From: Clostridium sp. CAG:510
Lineage (GTDB): Bacteria > Bacillota > Clostridia > Lachnospirales > Lachnospiraceae
Length of the DNA stretch: 64,000 nt
Direction: 5' to 3'
NCBI GenBank assembly: GCA_000434615.1
Contig: FR880848.1
Span: forward strand, 77,897-141,896
A model generated the notes under the pieces. The model was not told the origin of the DNA and searched no databases. It saw only the letters and a program-made list of their open reading frames with translations. Shown one piece after another: positions 51,814-59,818 of the stretch. A program made the position numbers and the translations under genes. The stretch's first letter is position 1. The number at the start of each line of letters is the position of its first letter.

Positions 51814-53187
51814 TTATTCTTCTCCTTTATCCTTCCTCAGTGCGGTAATCTGGTTACTGTCCACGCCCTCCGTGCTGTCCGGCCACAAAAGTACCTTGAC
51901 CGTAAGCAGCATCAGTTTTAAATCCAGCCATACGGAATAATTTTCAATGTAGGTCAGATCCAGCTTCAGCTTGTCGTAGGGTGTGGTATTGTATTTGCCG
52001 TATACCTGGGCATAGCCTGCCAGTCCTGCCTTCACTTTCATGCGGAACGCAAACTCCGGCATTACCTCTAAGTACCGGGCAATAATTTCCGGTCTTTCGG
52101 GACGGGGACCGATAAAGGACATGTCCCCCTTGATGATATTGATTAGCTGGGGCAGCTCATCCAGTCTTACCTTGCGGATGAATTTACCCACCGGCGTAAT
52201 ACGGGAATCCTTCTTGGACGCCAGTCTTGCCACGCCGTCCTTTTCCGCATCCACACGCATGCTGCGGAATTTCAGAATTTTAAACTCCCTGCCGCCCGTA
52301 GTGCATCTTACCTGTTTGTATAGCACCGGTCCACCGTCATAGAGCTTTACGGCAATCGCGGTCAGCAGCATAAACGGAGATGTAATGACAAATAAAACCA
52401 GGGCGCAGATTAAGTCGATGGCTCTCTTGATAAAACGCTGCTCAATGGTCAGGGCATACTCCCTGGTAAGCAGTATCGGCGTATCAAACAGGTGTAGTTC
52501 CTCCGCTCCCTTTAAGATGACATCGGGAATTTTGGGCATGGAATAGGTTCTTAAATTTTGTCCGTAGCAGAACTTTAAGAGAGTATTCCTCTCCTCCATG
52601 GGAATATCCCACAGTACCACGCCGTCATACCTTTCCAGCGCTTCTTTTTCAATTTCCTTCACGCCGCTGTTGATATGCATGCATTTGCACACATCGAATT
52701 TGTCTTTCCGCTTTTCAAACTTTGCCAGAATGTCCTCAATGGGTCTGTCCCCGTGAACCAACAGTAATTTCCGCGGCGGGAACATATTTTTATAAAGAAA
52801 GCTGGCAAAAAGCGTCCAGACAATGATAAACACAATCTGCAGTCCCATCATGCAGGCATACTTTTCCAGAGGAAACAGATGCCTTATTAACAGGGAAAGC
52901 TGTCCGTAAGTGACGGCATTTACAATAAAGAGCGCCAGTATCTGGGAGAAAATGACTTCCGCATTTTTCAGATACCCGATGCGCATGCCGCCGTACATAT
53001 GAAAAAAGAAAAACAGTAAAATTCCGTAAATGGCAAGCAGCAGGGCATGTCCCTTTCCCCACCATTCCAAGTATACTTTAACCAGTCTGTAATAATCATG
53101 AAACCAGAAATAAGCATAAAGTCCAATCAGTCCCGCCAGACAGATTCCGCCAAGGAGCAGAACCATCAGGCGCTTAAAAGATTCCAT
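51814..53187 (-). CDS. Polyprenyl glycosylphosphotransferase, WbaP/CpsE-like (polytopic initiating enzyme)
   Basis: Start at the ATG at 53187 (457 residues); longer frames begin at a TTG inside the promoter region. Four to five N-terminal helices, a soluble CoA-binding-like middle part (about 170-260) and a helix before the catalytic core. Core motifs: GGPVLYKQVRCT, FRSMRVDAE, VRLDELPQLINI and GPRPERPE. It starts a glycan by moving hexose-1-phosphate from UDP-sugar to undecaprenyl phosphate. Together with Wzz- and EpsG-like proteins it defines the first assembly set. A second, PglC-like initiator is at 20752-21378. Confidence 0.92.
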   Translation of the reverse strand: MESFKRLMVLLLGGICLAGLIGLYAYFWFHDYYRLVKVYLEWWGKGHALLLAIYGILLFFFFHMYGGMRIGYLKNAEVIFSQILALFIVNAVTYGQLSLLIRHLFPLEKYACMMGLQIVFIIVWTLFASFLYKNMFPPRKLLLVHGDRPIEDILAKFEKRKDKFDVCKCMHINSGVKEIEKEALERYDGVVLWDIPMEERNTLLKFCYGQNLRTYSMPKIPDVILKGAEELHLFDTPILLTREYALTIEQRFIKRAIDLICALVLFVITSPFMLLTAIAVKLYDGGPVLYKQVRCTTGGREFKILKFRSMRVDAEKDGVARLASKKDSRITPVGKFIRKVRLDELPQLINIIKGDMSFIGPRPERPEIIARYLEVMPEFAFRMKVKAGLAGYAQVYGKYNTTPYDKLKLDLTYIENYSVWLDLKLMLLTVKVLLWPDSTEGVDSNQITALRKDKGEE

Positions 53188-53257
53188 CTTCCGCACTTTT
53201 AATACCCATGCCTTTCCAAACAATTTTTATCTGCAATTTTACAGTAAATACGCAAAC

Positions 53258-53286
53258 AGTATAACACGCAAAAACACAAGCCGCAA
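53258..53286 (-). promoter_or_regulatory. Predicted promoter before the WbaP-like gene
   Basis: On the minus strand: TTGCGG (53281-53286), 17-bp spacer, TATACT (53258-53263) preceded by TGT (extended -10). The -35 box matches consensus in only three positions. It lies just after the stop of the GT2 gene. Confidence 0.55.
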
Positions 53287-53288
53287 CA

Positions 53289-54059
53289 CTATACGCGGCG
53301 TTTCACGGCACGAAGCGCCCAAAAGCAGAAATTGTATACACTGCAGGGAACCGACAGTTTCTCCGCCTTCCGGTACAAATTCCAGATTCTCCGGCAGGCT
53401 TCTATTTTATTGGAAGAAAGGGTGCCGCTGCTTCTGCGGTACTTCACCAGATTTTCATTCAGTCCGTATGCCGTATACCCGGACCTTAAAATGCGGAACC
53501 ACAGCGCCGTATCCTCGCTTTTTATCTGCGGCATGGTGATTTCTTCCTTAGAAAGCTTGTCCGTGTCAAACATCACCGTGGAGGTAAAAATGGTGGTATT
53601 CTGCAGCGCCTGTTTATACACAAGAGTTTCCGGCACATGCACGATTTTACCGAGTCCTTTTCCGTTTTCGTCCGCAAATTCATAGCCGGTAAAACAGAAT
53701 GCCGCATCCTTTTTTTTCACGAACGCAAGCTGATGCTCCAGTTTTTCCGGCTCCCACAAATCATCGGCATCCAGATAGGTAATAAACCTTCCCTTTGCCA
53801 GTGTGAGTCCGTAGTTTCTCGCTGCCGCCGCCCCGGTATTGGCAATGGGGTAGACAGCTATTCTTTCATCGGGTTTTTTTCTTAAATATTCCGTCAGAAA
53901 TTCTCCCGTACCGTCCGTGGAACCGTCTTCAATGAGAAGCAGCTCCCAGTCGGAGAAGGTCTGGGCAAGCACACACTGTATGGTTTCTTCTATAAATGCT
54001 TTCACATTGTAGACCGGAACAATAATACTGACTGCCGGATTTTTCTTATCTGCCATCAC
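53289..54059 (-). CDS. GT2 glycosyltransferase
   Basis: A 256-residue GT-A enzyme with SIIVPVYNVKAFIEE, EDGSTDGTGEF and TYLDADDLWEPEK (metal site). The C-terminus is short and basic. Its start overlaps the end of the membrane protein gene (ATGA). It is a soluble family 2 enzyme of usual length; substrate unknown. Confidence 0.88.
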   Translation of the reverse strand: MMADKKNPAVSIIVPVYNVKAFIEETIQCVLAQTFSDWELLLIEDGSTDGTGEFLTEYLRKKPDERIAVYPIANTGAAAARNYGLTLAKGRFITYLDADDLWEPEKLEHQLAFVKKKDAAFCFTGYEFADENGKGLGKIVHVPETLVYKQALQNTTIFTSTVMFDTDKLSKEEITMPQIKSEDTALWFRILRSGYTAYGLNENLVKYRRSSGTLSSNKIEACRRIWNLYRKAEKLSVPCSVYNFCFWALRAVKRRV

Positions 54060-54922
54060 GCATCCTGCCTTTCTGCCAGACGGTACACCACATACCGGTC
54101 TGTTTCTCCCGCATGCCGGTAACTGTCCTGTTTATCCAGGGCCTCCGCAAGTCCGTCCGTGGTCAGTCTTTCTTTTTCAAAAACCAGAACGGTTATCTCC
54201 TTAGAAGAGCACATGCTCAGGTAATTTTCGGATATTTCCACCTCATCCATACCGGTAAGCGTACCGTTTACCCAGCCGTGCAGCTCCTCCGTATCCGCTG
54301 CGTAGCTGTCGTAGGTATAGGCAGAAAGCTCCTTTTCCCACAAAAATCTGCCGTAGGGAAGGCATATCCTGCCGTCATAGGTCCTGGCATACGCCATGAT
54401 ATCATCCGGTGCCAGGAGCCATACCTTCTCTCCCTCCGGGATACCGTCGCACACATACTCTTCCAGAATTTCTTCTGTTTCTTTTGGAAGCACATGCCCC
54501 ATGGAAGCCACCTGCGTCTTCACAGGCATGACGGACAGAGTACCGCAGAGAAACAGAAGTACTGCCATTGCCGCTATGCATACAGCTTCTCTCCGCACAG
54601 GATATTTCCTTAAAAACGGCAGCTCCGGCGCCCACTCAAAAGTAAAACCGGTAAACATAAAACCGGTAACCAGTGTAACCGGCAGCAGCACCCAGAGCTC
54701 CGCATATCCGTAAAAGGCGGTTGCATAAAGCATGAGCCCTTTGGCGGTCAGGGGAAAGAGCAGGAAAAGCAGCATGACCGTCGCATACCGTTTCAGCTCT
54801 TTGATTTCATTTTTCTTAAAAAACCACAGGATATACAGGGCAAGCAGAAAAAAGACCAGAAACTGTCCTTCACCCGTCAGCAGACCGTAGCCGTCCTTCA
54901 TAGCCTGAAGAAGATTTCTCAT
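54056..54922 (-). CDS. Membrane protein of unknown function
   Basis: A 288-residue protein. The first 150 residues contain about five hydrophobic segments (first at about 20-36). The remainder (about 155-288) is soluble, with PEGEKVWLLAPDDIMAYAR. It overlaps the preceding membrane gene by 4 bp and the next GT2 gene by 4 bp, so all three are translated together. I do not recognise the family with certainty; similar two-gene membrane pairs occur in Lachnospiraceae glycan loci. It could help move or attach a glycan outside, but that is unsupported. Confidence 0.55.
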   Translation of the reverse strand: MRNLLQAMKDGYGLLTGEGQFLVFFLLALYILWFFKKNEIKELKRYATVMLLFLLFPLTAKGLMLYATAFYGYAELWVLLPVTLVTGFMFTGFTFEWAPELPFLRKYPVRREAVCIAAMAVLLFLCGTLSVMPVKTQVASMGHVLPKETEEILEEYVCDGIPEGEKVWLLAPDDIMAYARTYDGRICLPYGRFLWEKELSAYTYDSYAADTEELHGWVNGTLTGMDEVEISENYLSMCSSKEITVLVFEKERLTTDGLAEALDKQDSYRHAGETDRYVVYRLAERQDA

Positions 54923-55845
54923 ACGCCGCCCTCCTTCTTAAAATTCTGCCTGAGGAGCATATGTCTTCTGTTGTTGACATAACGTATCACTTCCACGATA
55001 ACCGTCATAAGCAGCACCAGTCCTGCTCCGTAAAGAGTCCAGACCATGCAGGCTTCCGCCAGAATACACAGAAGCACACCTTTTTTCCGTTTCTTCATAA
55101 GGCACAGAAGCGCATAGGGCAGAAGAATCAGCGCTCTTATGGTTTCTCCCCGCCAGCCGGCGGTAAAAAGCCTGGCTCCGTCCGATACGGTACCGTAACA
55201 GCCGAACTGGAACAGAAGGGCAATCACCAAAAGAAAAGTTATCTGTTTTTTATAATCCTTGGGAAATAAAAACCGCGCCCAGAGTCCGTACACCACATAT
55301 GCCAGAATAAATGTCACAAGCGGCATGATGCGGTATACCGTATACACCGCCGGGCAGCCCGTAAGCCGGCAGAACAGTGCGTAAAAAGTAGGCAGTCCCA
55401 AGATTTTAAGTCTTGCGGGCATTCCCTGCGTAAAGGCGCTGCCCGTCATGGGACTTACGGTATAAACAGCATTTTCGGCAAGAAAGGTCTGTACCGTTTC
55501 TCCGGTAATATCCCCCGAAATTTCCGGTATCTGCAGCATCAGAAACCATACCGCCTGCAGCACCGCTATAAGATAGAAAAGCAGGGTCCGGTAAGGAAAC
55601 TTTTGAAAGTTTTTCCAGCTTCCCGGTTCCGTCTCTGCTCCCTGCTGCTTCTTCTTTTTCTTCTTATCAAGCATATCCTTTACGGCAAAGAGAACAACCG
55701 CCGCAAGCCATGCGGGAAGGGCAATGCCTGCAAGGGAAGATACGGGAACATGCTTAAAAAGCCCTGCCAGATGCAGTGCTTCTGCGAAACCAAATATATA
55801 TATGCTTCTTTCTATCAGCTTTTCGCCTGCCAGTTCCTGCGCCAT
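54919..55845 (-). CDS. Polytopic membrane protein of unknown function, first gene of the locus
   Basis: The ATG at 55845 lies eight bases after GGGAG; the ATG at 55860 has no ribosome site. The 308-residue product has about eight hydrophobic segments. A loop with SGDITGETVQTF followed by YTVSPMTGSAFTQG resembles DUF6077-type membrane proteins as I recall them, though I cannot confirm this. It is the first gene after the promoter at 55877-55905 and is coupled to the next membrane gene (ATGA). Function unknown. Confidence 0.55.
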   Translation of the reverse strand: MAQELAGEKLIERSIYIFGFAEALHLAGLFKHVPVSSLAGIALPAWLAAVVLFAVKDMLDKKKKKKQQGAETEPGSWKNFQKFPYRTLLFYLIAVLQAVWFLMLQIPEISGDITGETVQTFLAENAVYTVSPMTGSAFTQGMPARLKILGLPTFYALFCRLTGCPAVYTVYRIMPLVTFILAYVVYGLWARFLFPKDYKKQITFLLVIALLFQFGCYGTVSDGARLFTAGWRGETIRALILLPYALLCLMKKRKKGVLLCILAEACMVWTLYGAGLVLLMTVIVEVIRYVNNRRHMLLRQNFKKEGGV

Positions 55846-55876
55846 GCCCACTTCTCCCATTTTTTCATCACCTTAA

Positions 55877-55905
55877 ATTTTACCATAATCCCCCCGGCAG
55901 TACAA
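55877..55905 (-). promoter_or_regulatory. Predicted main promoter of the leftward glycan locus
   Basis: On the minus strand: TTGTAC (55900-55905), 17-bp spacer, TAAAAT (55877-55882) preceded by TGG (extended -10). It starts 5 bp after the terminator of the Spo0A-like gene, a natural transcription-unit boundary. Confidence 0.6.
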
Positions 55906-55909
55906 CCGC

Positions 55910-55946
55910 AAAAAATCCCAGTGTTCTTTGGAAACACTGGGATTTC
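55910..55946 (-). terminator. Rho-independent terminator after the Spo0A-like gene
   Basis: On the minus strand: ATCCCAGTGTT stem, 6-7 base loop, AACACTGGGAT, followed by a run of six T. The stem is about 11-12 bp and begins shortly after the stop codon. Confidence 0.88.
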
Positions 55947-55956
55947 TGTATCATTT

Positions 55957-56334
55957 TTACATTGCTTTGATATCCATTCGTACCTTATCCGCTATCCTCG
56001 CAATATATTCGCTGTTGGTCGGACGGTTTTTCCCTTCCTGTAAGGAATAACCGAACAGCTTGGCGAAGGTATTGGCGTTTCCTCTCTGCCAGGAAACCTC
56101 TATGGCATTCCTGATAGCACGCTCCACCTTCTGGTCGGTGGTCTTGAACCGTCTGGCTATCACCGGATACATAAGCTTGGTCACACTGGATACCACATCC
56201 ATGTCTCTCCCCGTCATCATGATGGCATCCCGTAAATAATAATATCCCTTCAAATGAGCCGGCACGCCGATGTCAAGCATAACCTCCGTAATGTAGGTTT
56301 CCAGCTCAATGTCGTCTATTGTACTAATGTCCAC
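55957..56334 (-). CDS. Stand-alone Spo0A C-terminal (DNA-binding) domain protein
   Basis: The GTG at 56334 follows GGGGGAG and gives 125 residues. The whole protein matches the Spo0A effector domain: VPAHLKGYYYLRDAI, RRFKTTDQKVERAIRNA, EVSWQRGNANTF and RPTNSEYIARIADK. The recognition helix region (VERAIRNAIE) is intact. The receiver domain that carries the phosphorylated Asp in full Spo0A (about 267 residues) is absent, so it cannot be switched by the phosphorelay directly. It lies between a GT2 gene and the main glycan promoter and may regulate that locus, or bind 0A boxes elsewhere; both are inference. Confidence 0.9.
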   Translation of the reverse strand: MDISTIDDIELETYITEVMLDIGVPAHLKGYYYLRDAIMMTGRDMDVVSSVTKLMYPVIARRFKTTDQKVERAIRNAIEVSWQRGNANTFAKLFGYSLQEGKNRPTNSEYIARIADKVRMDIKAM

Positions 56335-56490
56335 AATTTTCTCCCCCTTATTATCGATTTTGGGACTTTTTCGTTGATAACAGTGCTATGCTATCATATA
56401 TTTGTACATTTGAAAAGGAAAAACTGACATTTTTTAATGTTTCTTAACGAAATCTTAACATTACCCTTCTGCCTTTCGTCCAAAAAAATT

Positions 56491-57420
56491 TTACAATTCT
56501 TCTTTCAAAAGGTAAATCGGACGTTTTTTTACTTCCATATATGTCTTTGCAAGGTACTGCCCCACAATCCCCAGGCAGAACAGCTGTACCCCGCTGATTA
56601 AGGAAATAATGCATACCAGAGACGGCCAGCCGGATACCGGATCTCCGAATATCAGTGTCCTGATGACAATAAAAATAATCAGGACAAACGCCAGCACGCA
56701 GAACAATACGCCCATAAAGGACGCAATGGACAGCGGCATGGTGGAAAAAGCGGTAATACCGTCTATGGAATATAAAAGCAGCTTCCAGAAATTCCACTTG
56801 GTTTCGCCCTTCAGACGCTCCACATTTTCAAACTCTATCCATTTGGTGTTAAAACCCACCCAGCCGTATATTCCTTTGGTGAACCGGTTGTACTCCTTCA
56901 TTTCCAGTATGGCATCCACCATGGGGCGCTTCATCAGGCGGTAATCCCTCGCCCCATCCATCATTTCCGCCTGGGAAATGTGCTTCATCAGGCGGTAAAA
57001 GCATCTGGCAAAAAAGGAACGGATGGGCGGTTCGCCTTTTCTCGTAACCCTTCTGGTGGCCACGGAGTCGTAGCCCTGTTCCAGATAGGAAAACATCTCC
57101 GGCAGAAGTGCCGGCGGGTCCTGCAGATCCGCATCCATAATAACCACATAGTCGCCTTTTGCCTTTTCCAGTCCGGCATACATGGCCGCTTCCTTTCCGA
57201 AGTTGCGGGAAAACGAAAGCAGTCTGACACGGCCGTCCTTTTCATGCAGCTTGCGGACCTCCTCAACGGTTCCGTCCTTAGAACCGTCATCCACATAAAG
57301 GATTTCAAAATCTATCTGTTTCTCCTGCAGAAAACCCGCGTTTTTGCAGAATTCCTCATAGAAATAAGGGACATTTTCTTCTTCGTTATAGCACGGTACA
57401 ATCACACTTAACAATTCCAT
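56491..57420 (-). CDS. GT2 glycosyltransferase with membrane helices (GtrB-like)
   Basis: A 309-residue protein: GT-A domain with SVIVPCYNEEENVPYF, DDGSKDGTVEE and IMDADLQDPPALL (intact DxD), then two helices at about 230-256 and 266-290. The full set of motifs is that of GtrB/DPM1-type enzymes charging polyprenyl phosphate with a sugar. It has its own promoter region with a dyad over the -35 box and is followed 156 bp later by the Spo0A-like gene. That 156-bp gap holds no gene. Confidence 0.88.
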   Translation of the reverse strand: MELLSVIVPCYNEEENVPYFYEEFCKNAGFLQEKQIDFEILYVDDGSKDGTVEEVRKLHEKDGRVRLLSFSRNFGKEAAMYAGLEKAKGDYVVIMDADLQDPPALLPEMFSYLEQGYDSVATRRVTRKGEPPIRSFFARCFYRLMKHISQAEMMDGARDYRLMKRPMVDAILEMKEYNRFTKGIYGWVGFNTKWIEFENVERLKGETKWNFWKLLLYSIDGITAFSTMPLSIASFMGVLFCVLAFVLIIFIVIRTLIFGDPVSGWPSLVCIISLISGVQLFCLGIVGQYLAKTYMEVKKRPIYLLKEEL

Positions 57421-57453
57421 AGGCTCTTCCTGCCTTTCTTATTCATAACTTTT

Positions 57454-57482
57454 ATCATAACAGATTCCCTTTTTTCTGTCCA
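57454..57482 (-). promoter_or_regulatory. Predicted promoter of the GtrB-like GT2 gene, with a dyad at the -35
   Basis: On the minus strand: TGGACA (57477-57482), 17-bp spacer, TATGAT (57454-57459) preceded by TGT. A perfect inverted repeat TCCACC-6-GGTGGA (57479-57496) overlaps the -35 and could be a repressor site. Confidence 0.62.
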
Positions 57483-57605
57483 CCTTGTCTGGTGGATTCC
57501 TTTTTTCATTTTCTTATTTTCAAACGTTATATCCTATTGTATAATGGTTACGGAAATCTTCATTTTTTATTAAGAATTTAAAGAGCTTCCCACACCGCCG
57601 TTCAC

Positions 57606-57634
57606 TTGAATAAAGAGCGGATAGGTGATATAAT
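57606..57634 (+). promoter_or_regulatory. Predicted promoter of the DUF212 gene
   Basis: TTGAAT (57606-57611), 17-bp spacer, TATAAT (57629-57634) with TGA before it (extended -10). The ATG of the DUF212 gene is 24 bp further on. Confidence 0.72.
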
Positions 57635-57657
57635 TGATAGGTTGAAAGAGGTATAGC

Positions 57658-58116
57658 ATGAACTTTTTTACGGATCTGGTACAGAATAAGGTGCTGCTCA
57701 GCGCCGTGTCCGGCTGGCTTATAGCACAGATTTTAAAGACACTGATTCATCTGTTTTTTACAAAGAAATTTGTAGCCGAGAGACTGGTGGGAAGCGGTGG
57801 TATGCCAAGTTCCCATTCCGCAACCGTCTGTGCGCTTGCCACATCCACCTGTATATATTACGGTGCGCAGAGCTTTGAATTTGCCATTGCCACCATTTTG
57901 GCCATTATCGTCATGTACGATGCCATGGGCGTGCGCAGGGAAACCGGCATTCAGGCGAAGGTTCTCAACGAAATGATACAGCTCTTTACCGATATGGGCA
58001 GTGAAATGACCGCCCAGGAAAAGTTAAAAGAATTTGTAGGCCATACACCTCTGCAGGTCCTGGCGGGCGCTATTTTAGGTATTGCCGTAGCCCTTGTTTA
58101 CTGCCTGAGTGTATAG
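57658..58116 (+). CDS. DUF212 (divergent PAP2-like) membrane protein
   Basis: A 152-residue membrane protein with four to five helices. It has GGMPSSHSATVCALA (about residues 41-55) and YDAMGVRRETGIQA, the two conserved blocks of DUF212, a family distantly related to PAP2 phosphatases. GMPSSHS mirrors the histidine block of PAP2 enzymes. In that light a lipid-phosphate phosphatase role is possible but not shown. Strong ribosome site (AAGAGG) and own promoter. It is the first of two plus-strand genes in the window. Confidence 0.88.
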   Translation: MNFFTDLVQNKVLLSAVSGWLIAQILKTLIHLFFTKKFVAERLVGSGGMPSSHSATVCALATSTCIYYGAQSFEFAIATILAIIVMYDAMGVRRETGIQAKVLNEMIQLFTDMGSEMTAQEKLKEFVGHTPLQVLAGAILGIAVALVYCLSV

Positions 58117-58166
58117 TCTTTCCTTTTTCACATCATTACCTTCAGAAACGAAAGAGAGGATTTTTT

Positions 58167-59342
58167 ATGAAAAAGAGGAGTTTACTCTTATTATTATCCC
58201 TGACTGCACTGCTTGCCTTGGGCGGATGCGGCAAGGACGAAAACGAGCCACCCTTAAAGCCCAGCGATATTGCTGAAACCATTGAAACCCCTGCCACTGA
58301 TGCAGATCCTTCCGCTACGGACACCACTGATGTTCCGCAGGAAACCGACTCTGAAGAGCCCCCTGCAGAAGGCATGGTAAGAAGTGACGTTACCAACGAA
58401 TGGGAGGATGAAGAAATTGCCGCATCCCGTCCCATCGCTGTTATGTTCCCTATAGACCGCAACTCCCAGCCACAGTATGGCATCGGTTCTGCCGGTGTTC
58501 TGTACGAATGCATGGAGGAAGGTGAAATGTCCCGACAGATGGGTATCATCGAGGACTGGAAAAACTTAGAGCTCATCGGCAATATCCGAAGCTGCCGTGA
58601 CTATTACGCATACTGGAGCATGGAATGGGATTCTTTCCTGATTCATTGGGGCGGTCCTTTCTATCTGGTTGATGTGGTAAAACGTGCCGATGTCCAGAAC
58701 TTATCCGCATGTACCATCGGTGCCGGAGACACCGTGGCTCCCGCAACCGGAAGCGAAGCTTTCTACCGTTATCCCAAAGGATCTGCACCTTCCATTCACA
58801 ATGGTTTTACCGATGGTACCAAGTTATATGCCACCATCGAAAAGTTAGGTTATCCGTTTGAACACAGAAGCCAGTACTATGATTCCGATCACTTTAATTT
58901 TGCTCCTGTGGCTGCACCTAATACTCTGGAAAATGCCAGTGGTTCCTTCGATGCTACCGAAATTGATTTATCCAAGATTTTCACCACTACCAAGAGTTCC
59001 TTCTCCTATGACGAGGAAACCGGTACCTACAAGAAATACCTGTACGGTTCTCCGCAGATTGACGAGTTAACCGGCGAACAGCTTACCTTTGAAAATGTAA
59101 TTATCCAAGATACCTACTGGGAATACCGTCCCGACCACAAATACCTGGTATTCCAGGTACATGACAGCGGACGTTCCGGTTACTACTTCACCAAGGGCCG
59201 CGGTATTAAGATTACCTGGAGCAAATCCGATGATTATACACCGACCAAGTACTACGACATGGACGGCAACGAAATTGAAATCAATACCGGTCATACCTAC
59301 ATCGGTATTGCACAGTCCGGACGCGAACCGATTTATAAGTAA
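58167..59342 (+). CDS. DUF3048 lipoprotein (YerB-like)
   Basis: A 391-residue secreted lipoprotein. The signal peptide ends in the lipobox LGGC (Cys about 22), followed by an acidic/Pro/Thr-rich linker (residues 25-70). The first folded part starts with RPIAVMFPIDRNSQPQYGI and contains GNIRSCRDYYAYW; the second holds NVIIQDTYWEYRP, both typical of the two DUF3048 domains. Function of YerB-type proteins is not established. It is 50 bp downstream of the DUF212 gene and ends at a clear terminator. Confidence 0.9.
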   Translation: MKKRSLLLLLSLTALLALGGCGKDENEPPLKPSDIAETIETPATDADPSATDTTDVPQETDSEEPPAEGMVRSDVTNEWEDEEIAASRPIAVMFPIDRNSQPQYGIGSAGVLYECMEEGEMSRQMGIIEDWKNLELIGNIRSCRDYYAYWSMEWDSFLIHWGGPFYLVDVVKRADVQNLSACTIGAGDTVAPATGSEAFYRYPKGSAPSIHNGFTDGTKLYATIEKLGYPFEHRSQYYDSDHFNFAPVAAPNTLENASGSFDATEIDLSKIFTTTKSSFSYDEETGTYKKYLYGSPQIDELTGEQLTFENVIIQDTYWEYRPDHKYLVFQVHDSGRSGYYFTKGRGIKITWSKSDDYTPTKYYDMDGNEIEINTGHTYIGIAQSGREPIYK

Positions 59343-59366
59343 GCAACGGAAACTGCAGTAAACAAA

Positions 59367-59406
59367 ACCTCAGATTCGTCATATGACGGACCTGAGGTTT
59401 CTTTTT
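59367..59406 (+). terminator. Rho-independent terminator after the DUF3048 gene
   Basis: ACCTCAG ... CTGAGGT with an inner CGTCAT/ATGACG pairing, followed by TTTCTTTTT. It starts 24 bp after the stop codon. Confidence 0.85.
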
Positions 59407-59440
59407 ATCCCAGCCCGGTTATTCCGGCTGAAATGTTCAA

Positions 59441-59475
59441 AAGAAGCTGCCCGATAACGAGCAGCTTCTTTTATG
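59441..59475 (-). terminator. Terminator of the HPr-like gene, probably two-way
   Basis: AAGAAGCTGC stem, 10-base loop, GCAGCTTCTT, with T runs on both strands (TTTT on the plus side after 59470, and the A-run before 59441 on the other). It lies between two convergent genes. Confidence 0.78.
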
Positions 59476-59487
59476 TACTGTTTTGTT

Positions 59488-59751
59488 TTATTCACCTAAC
59501 CCACTTTCAATGGCTGCGACAAGGTCACTTAATGCCTCTGCTTCATCCGGACCTTCACAGTTAATTTCTATTTCATCTCCGCATTTTACGCACGCCCCAA
59601 GTACGCTTAATACACTCTTTGCATTTGCGGTGTTGTCTCTGAATGAAAAAGTAATTAAAGATTTGAATTTCATCGCCTCTTTACACAGGATTCCGGCCGG
59701 ACGCAGGTGCAGACCCGTCGGGTTTTTAATAACAACCTTCTGGCTAACCAT
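59488..59751 (-). CDS. HPr-family phosphocarrier protein
   Basis: The ATG at 59751 follows an AGGAGG; a GTG six bases earlier is an alternative. The 87-residue product has GLHLRPAG (catalytic His13, equivalent to His15 of HPr) and AKSVLSVLGA with the regulatory serine (Ser46 equivalent). So both PEP-dependent His and HPr-kinase Ser sites are present, unlike Crh, which lacks the His. It has its own promoter and terminator, so it is a single-gene unit. Whether it is the main ptsH or a paralogue cannot be told. Confidence 0.88.
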   Translation of the reverse strand: MVSQKVVIKNPTGLHLRPAGILCKEAMKFKSLITFSFRDNTANAKSVLSVLGACVKCGDEIEINCEGPDEAEALSDLVAAIESGLGE

Positions 59752-59782
59752 ACCCACAATACCTCCTTATTAAAGTATATTC

Positions 59783-59811
59783 AGTATATCATTTTTTGAA
59801 ACAAATCACAA
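59783..59811 (-). promoter_or_regulatory. Predicted promoter of the HPr-like gene
   Basis: On the minus strand: TTGTGA (59806-59811), 17-bp spacer, TATACT (59783-59788) preceded by TGA (extended -10). It lies between the glmM stop and the HPr start. A second TATACT occurs at 59774-59779. Confidence 0.62.
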
Positions 59812-59818
59812 GTTTAAT

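Noticed and set aside
54056..55845. The two adjacent membrane proteins as one gene split by a frameshift
   Set aside because: The join is a clean ATGA overlap and the second protein starts with a plausible N-terminus before its own first helix, so they look like two coupled genes.
56440..56463. Two TCTTAAC copies at 11-bp spacing, like a PhoP box (TTAACA-N5-TTAACA)
   Set aside because: Their orientation is opposite to the only genes nearby and one copy is imperfect; AT-rich spacer sequence gives such matches by chance.
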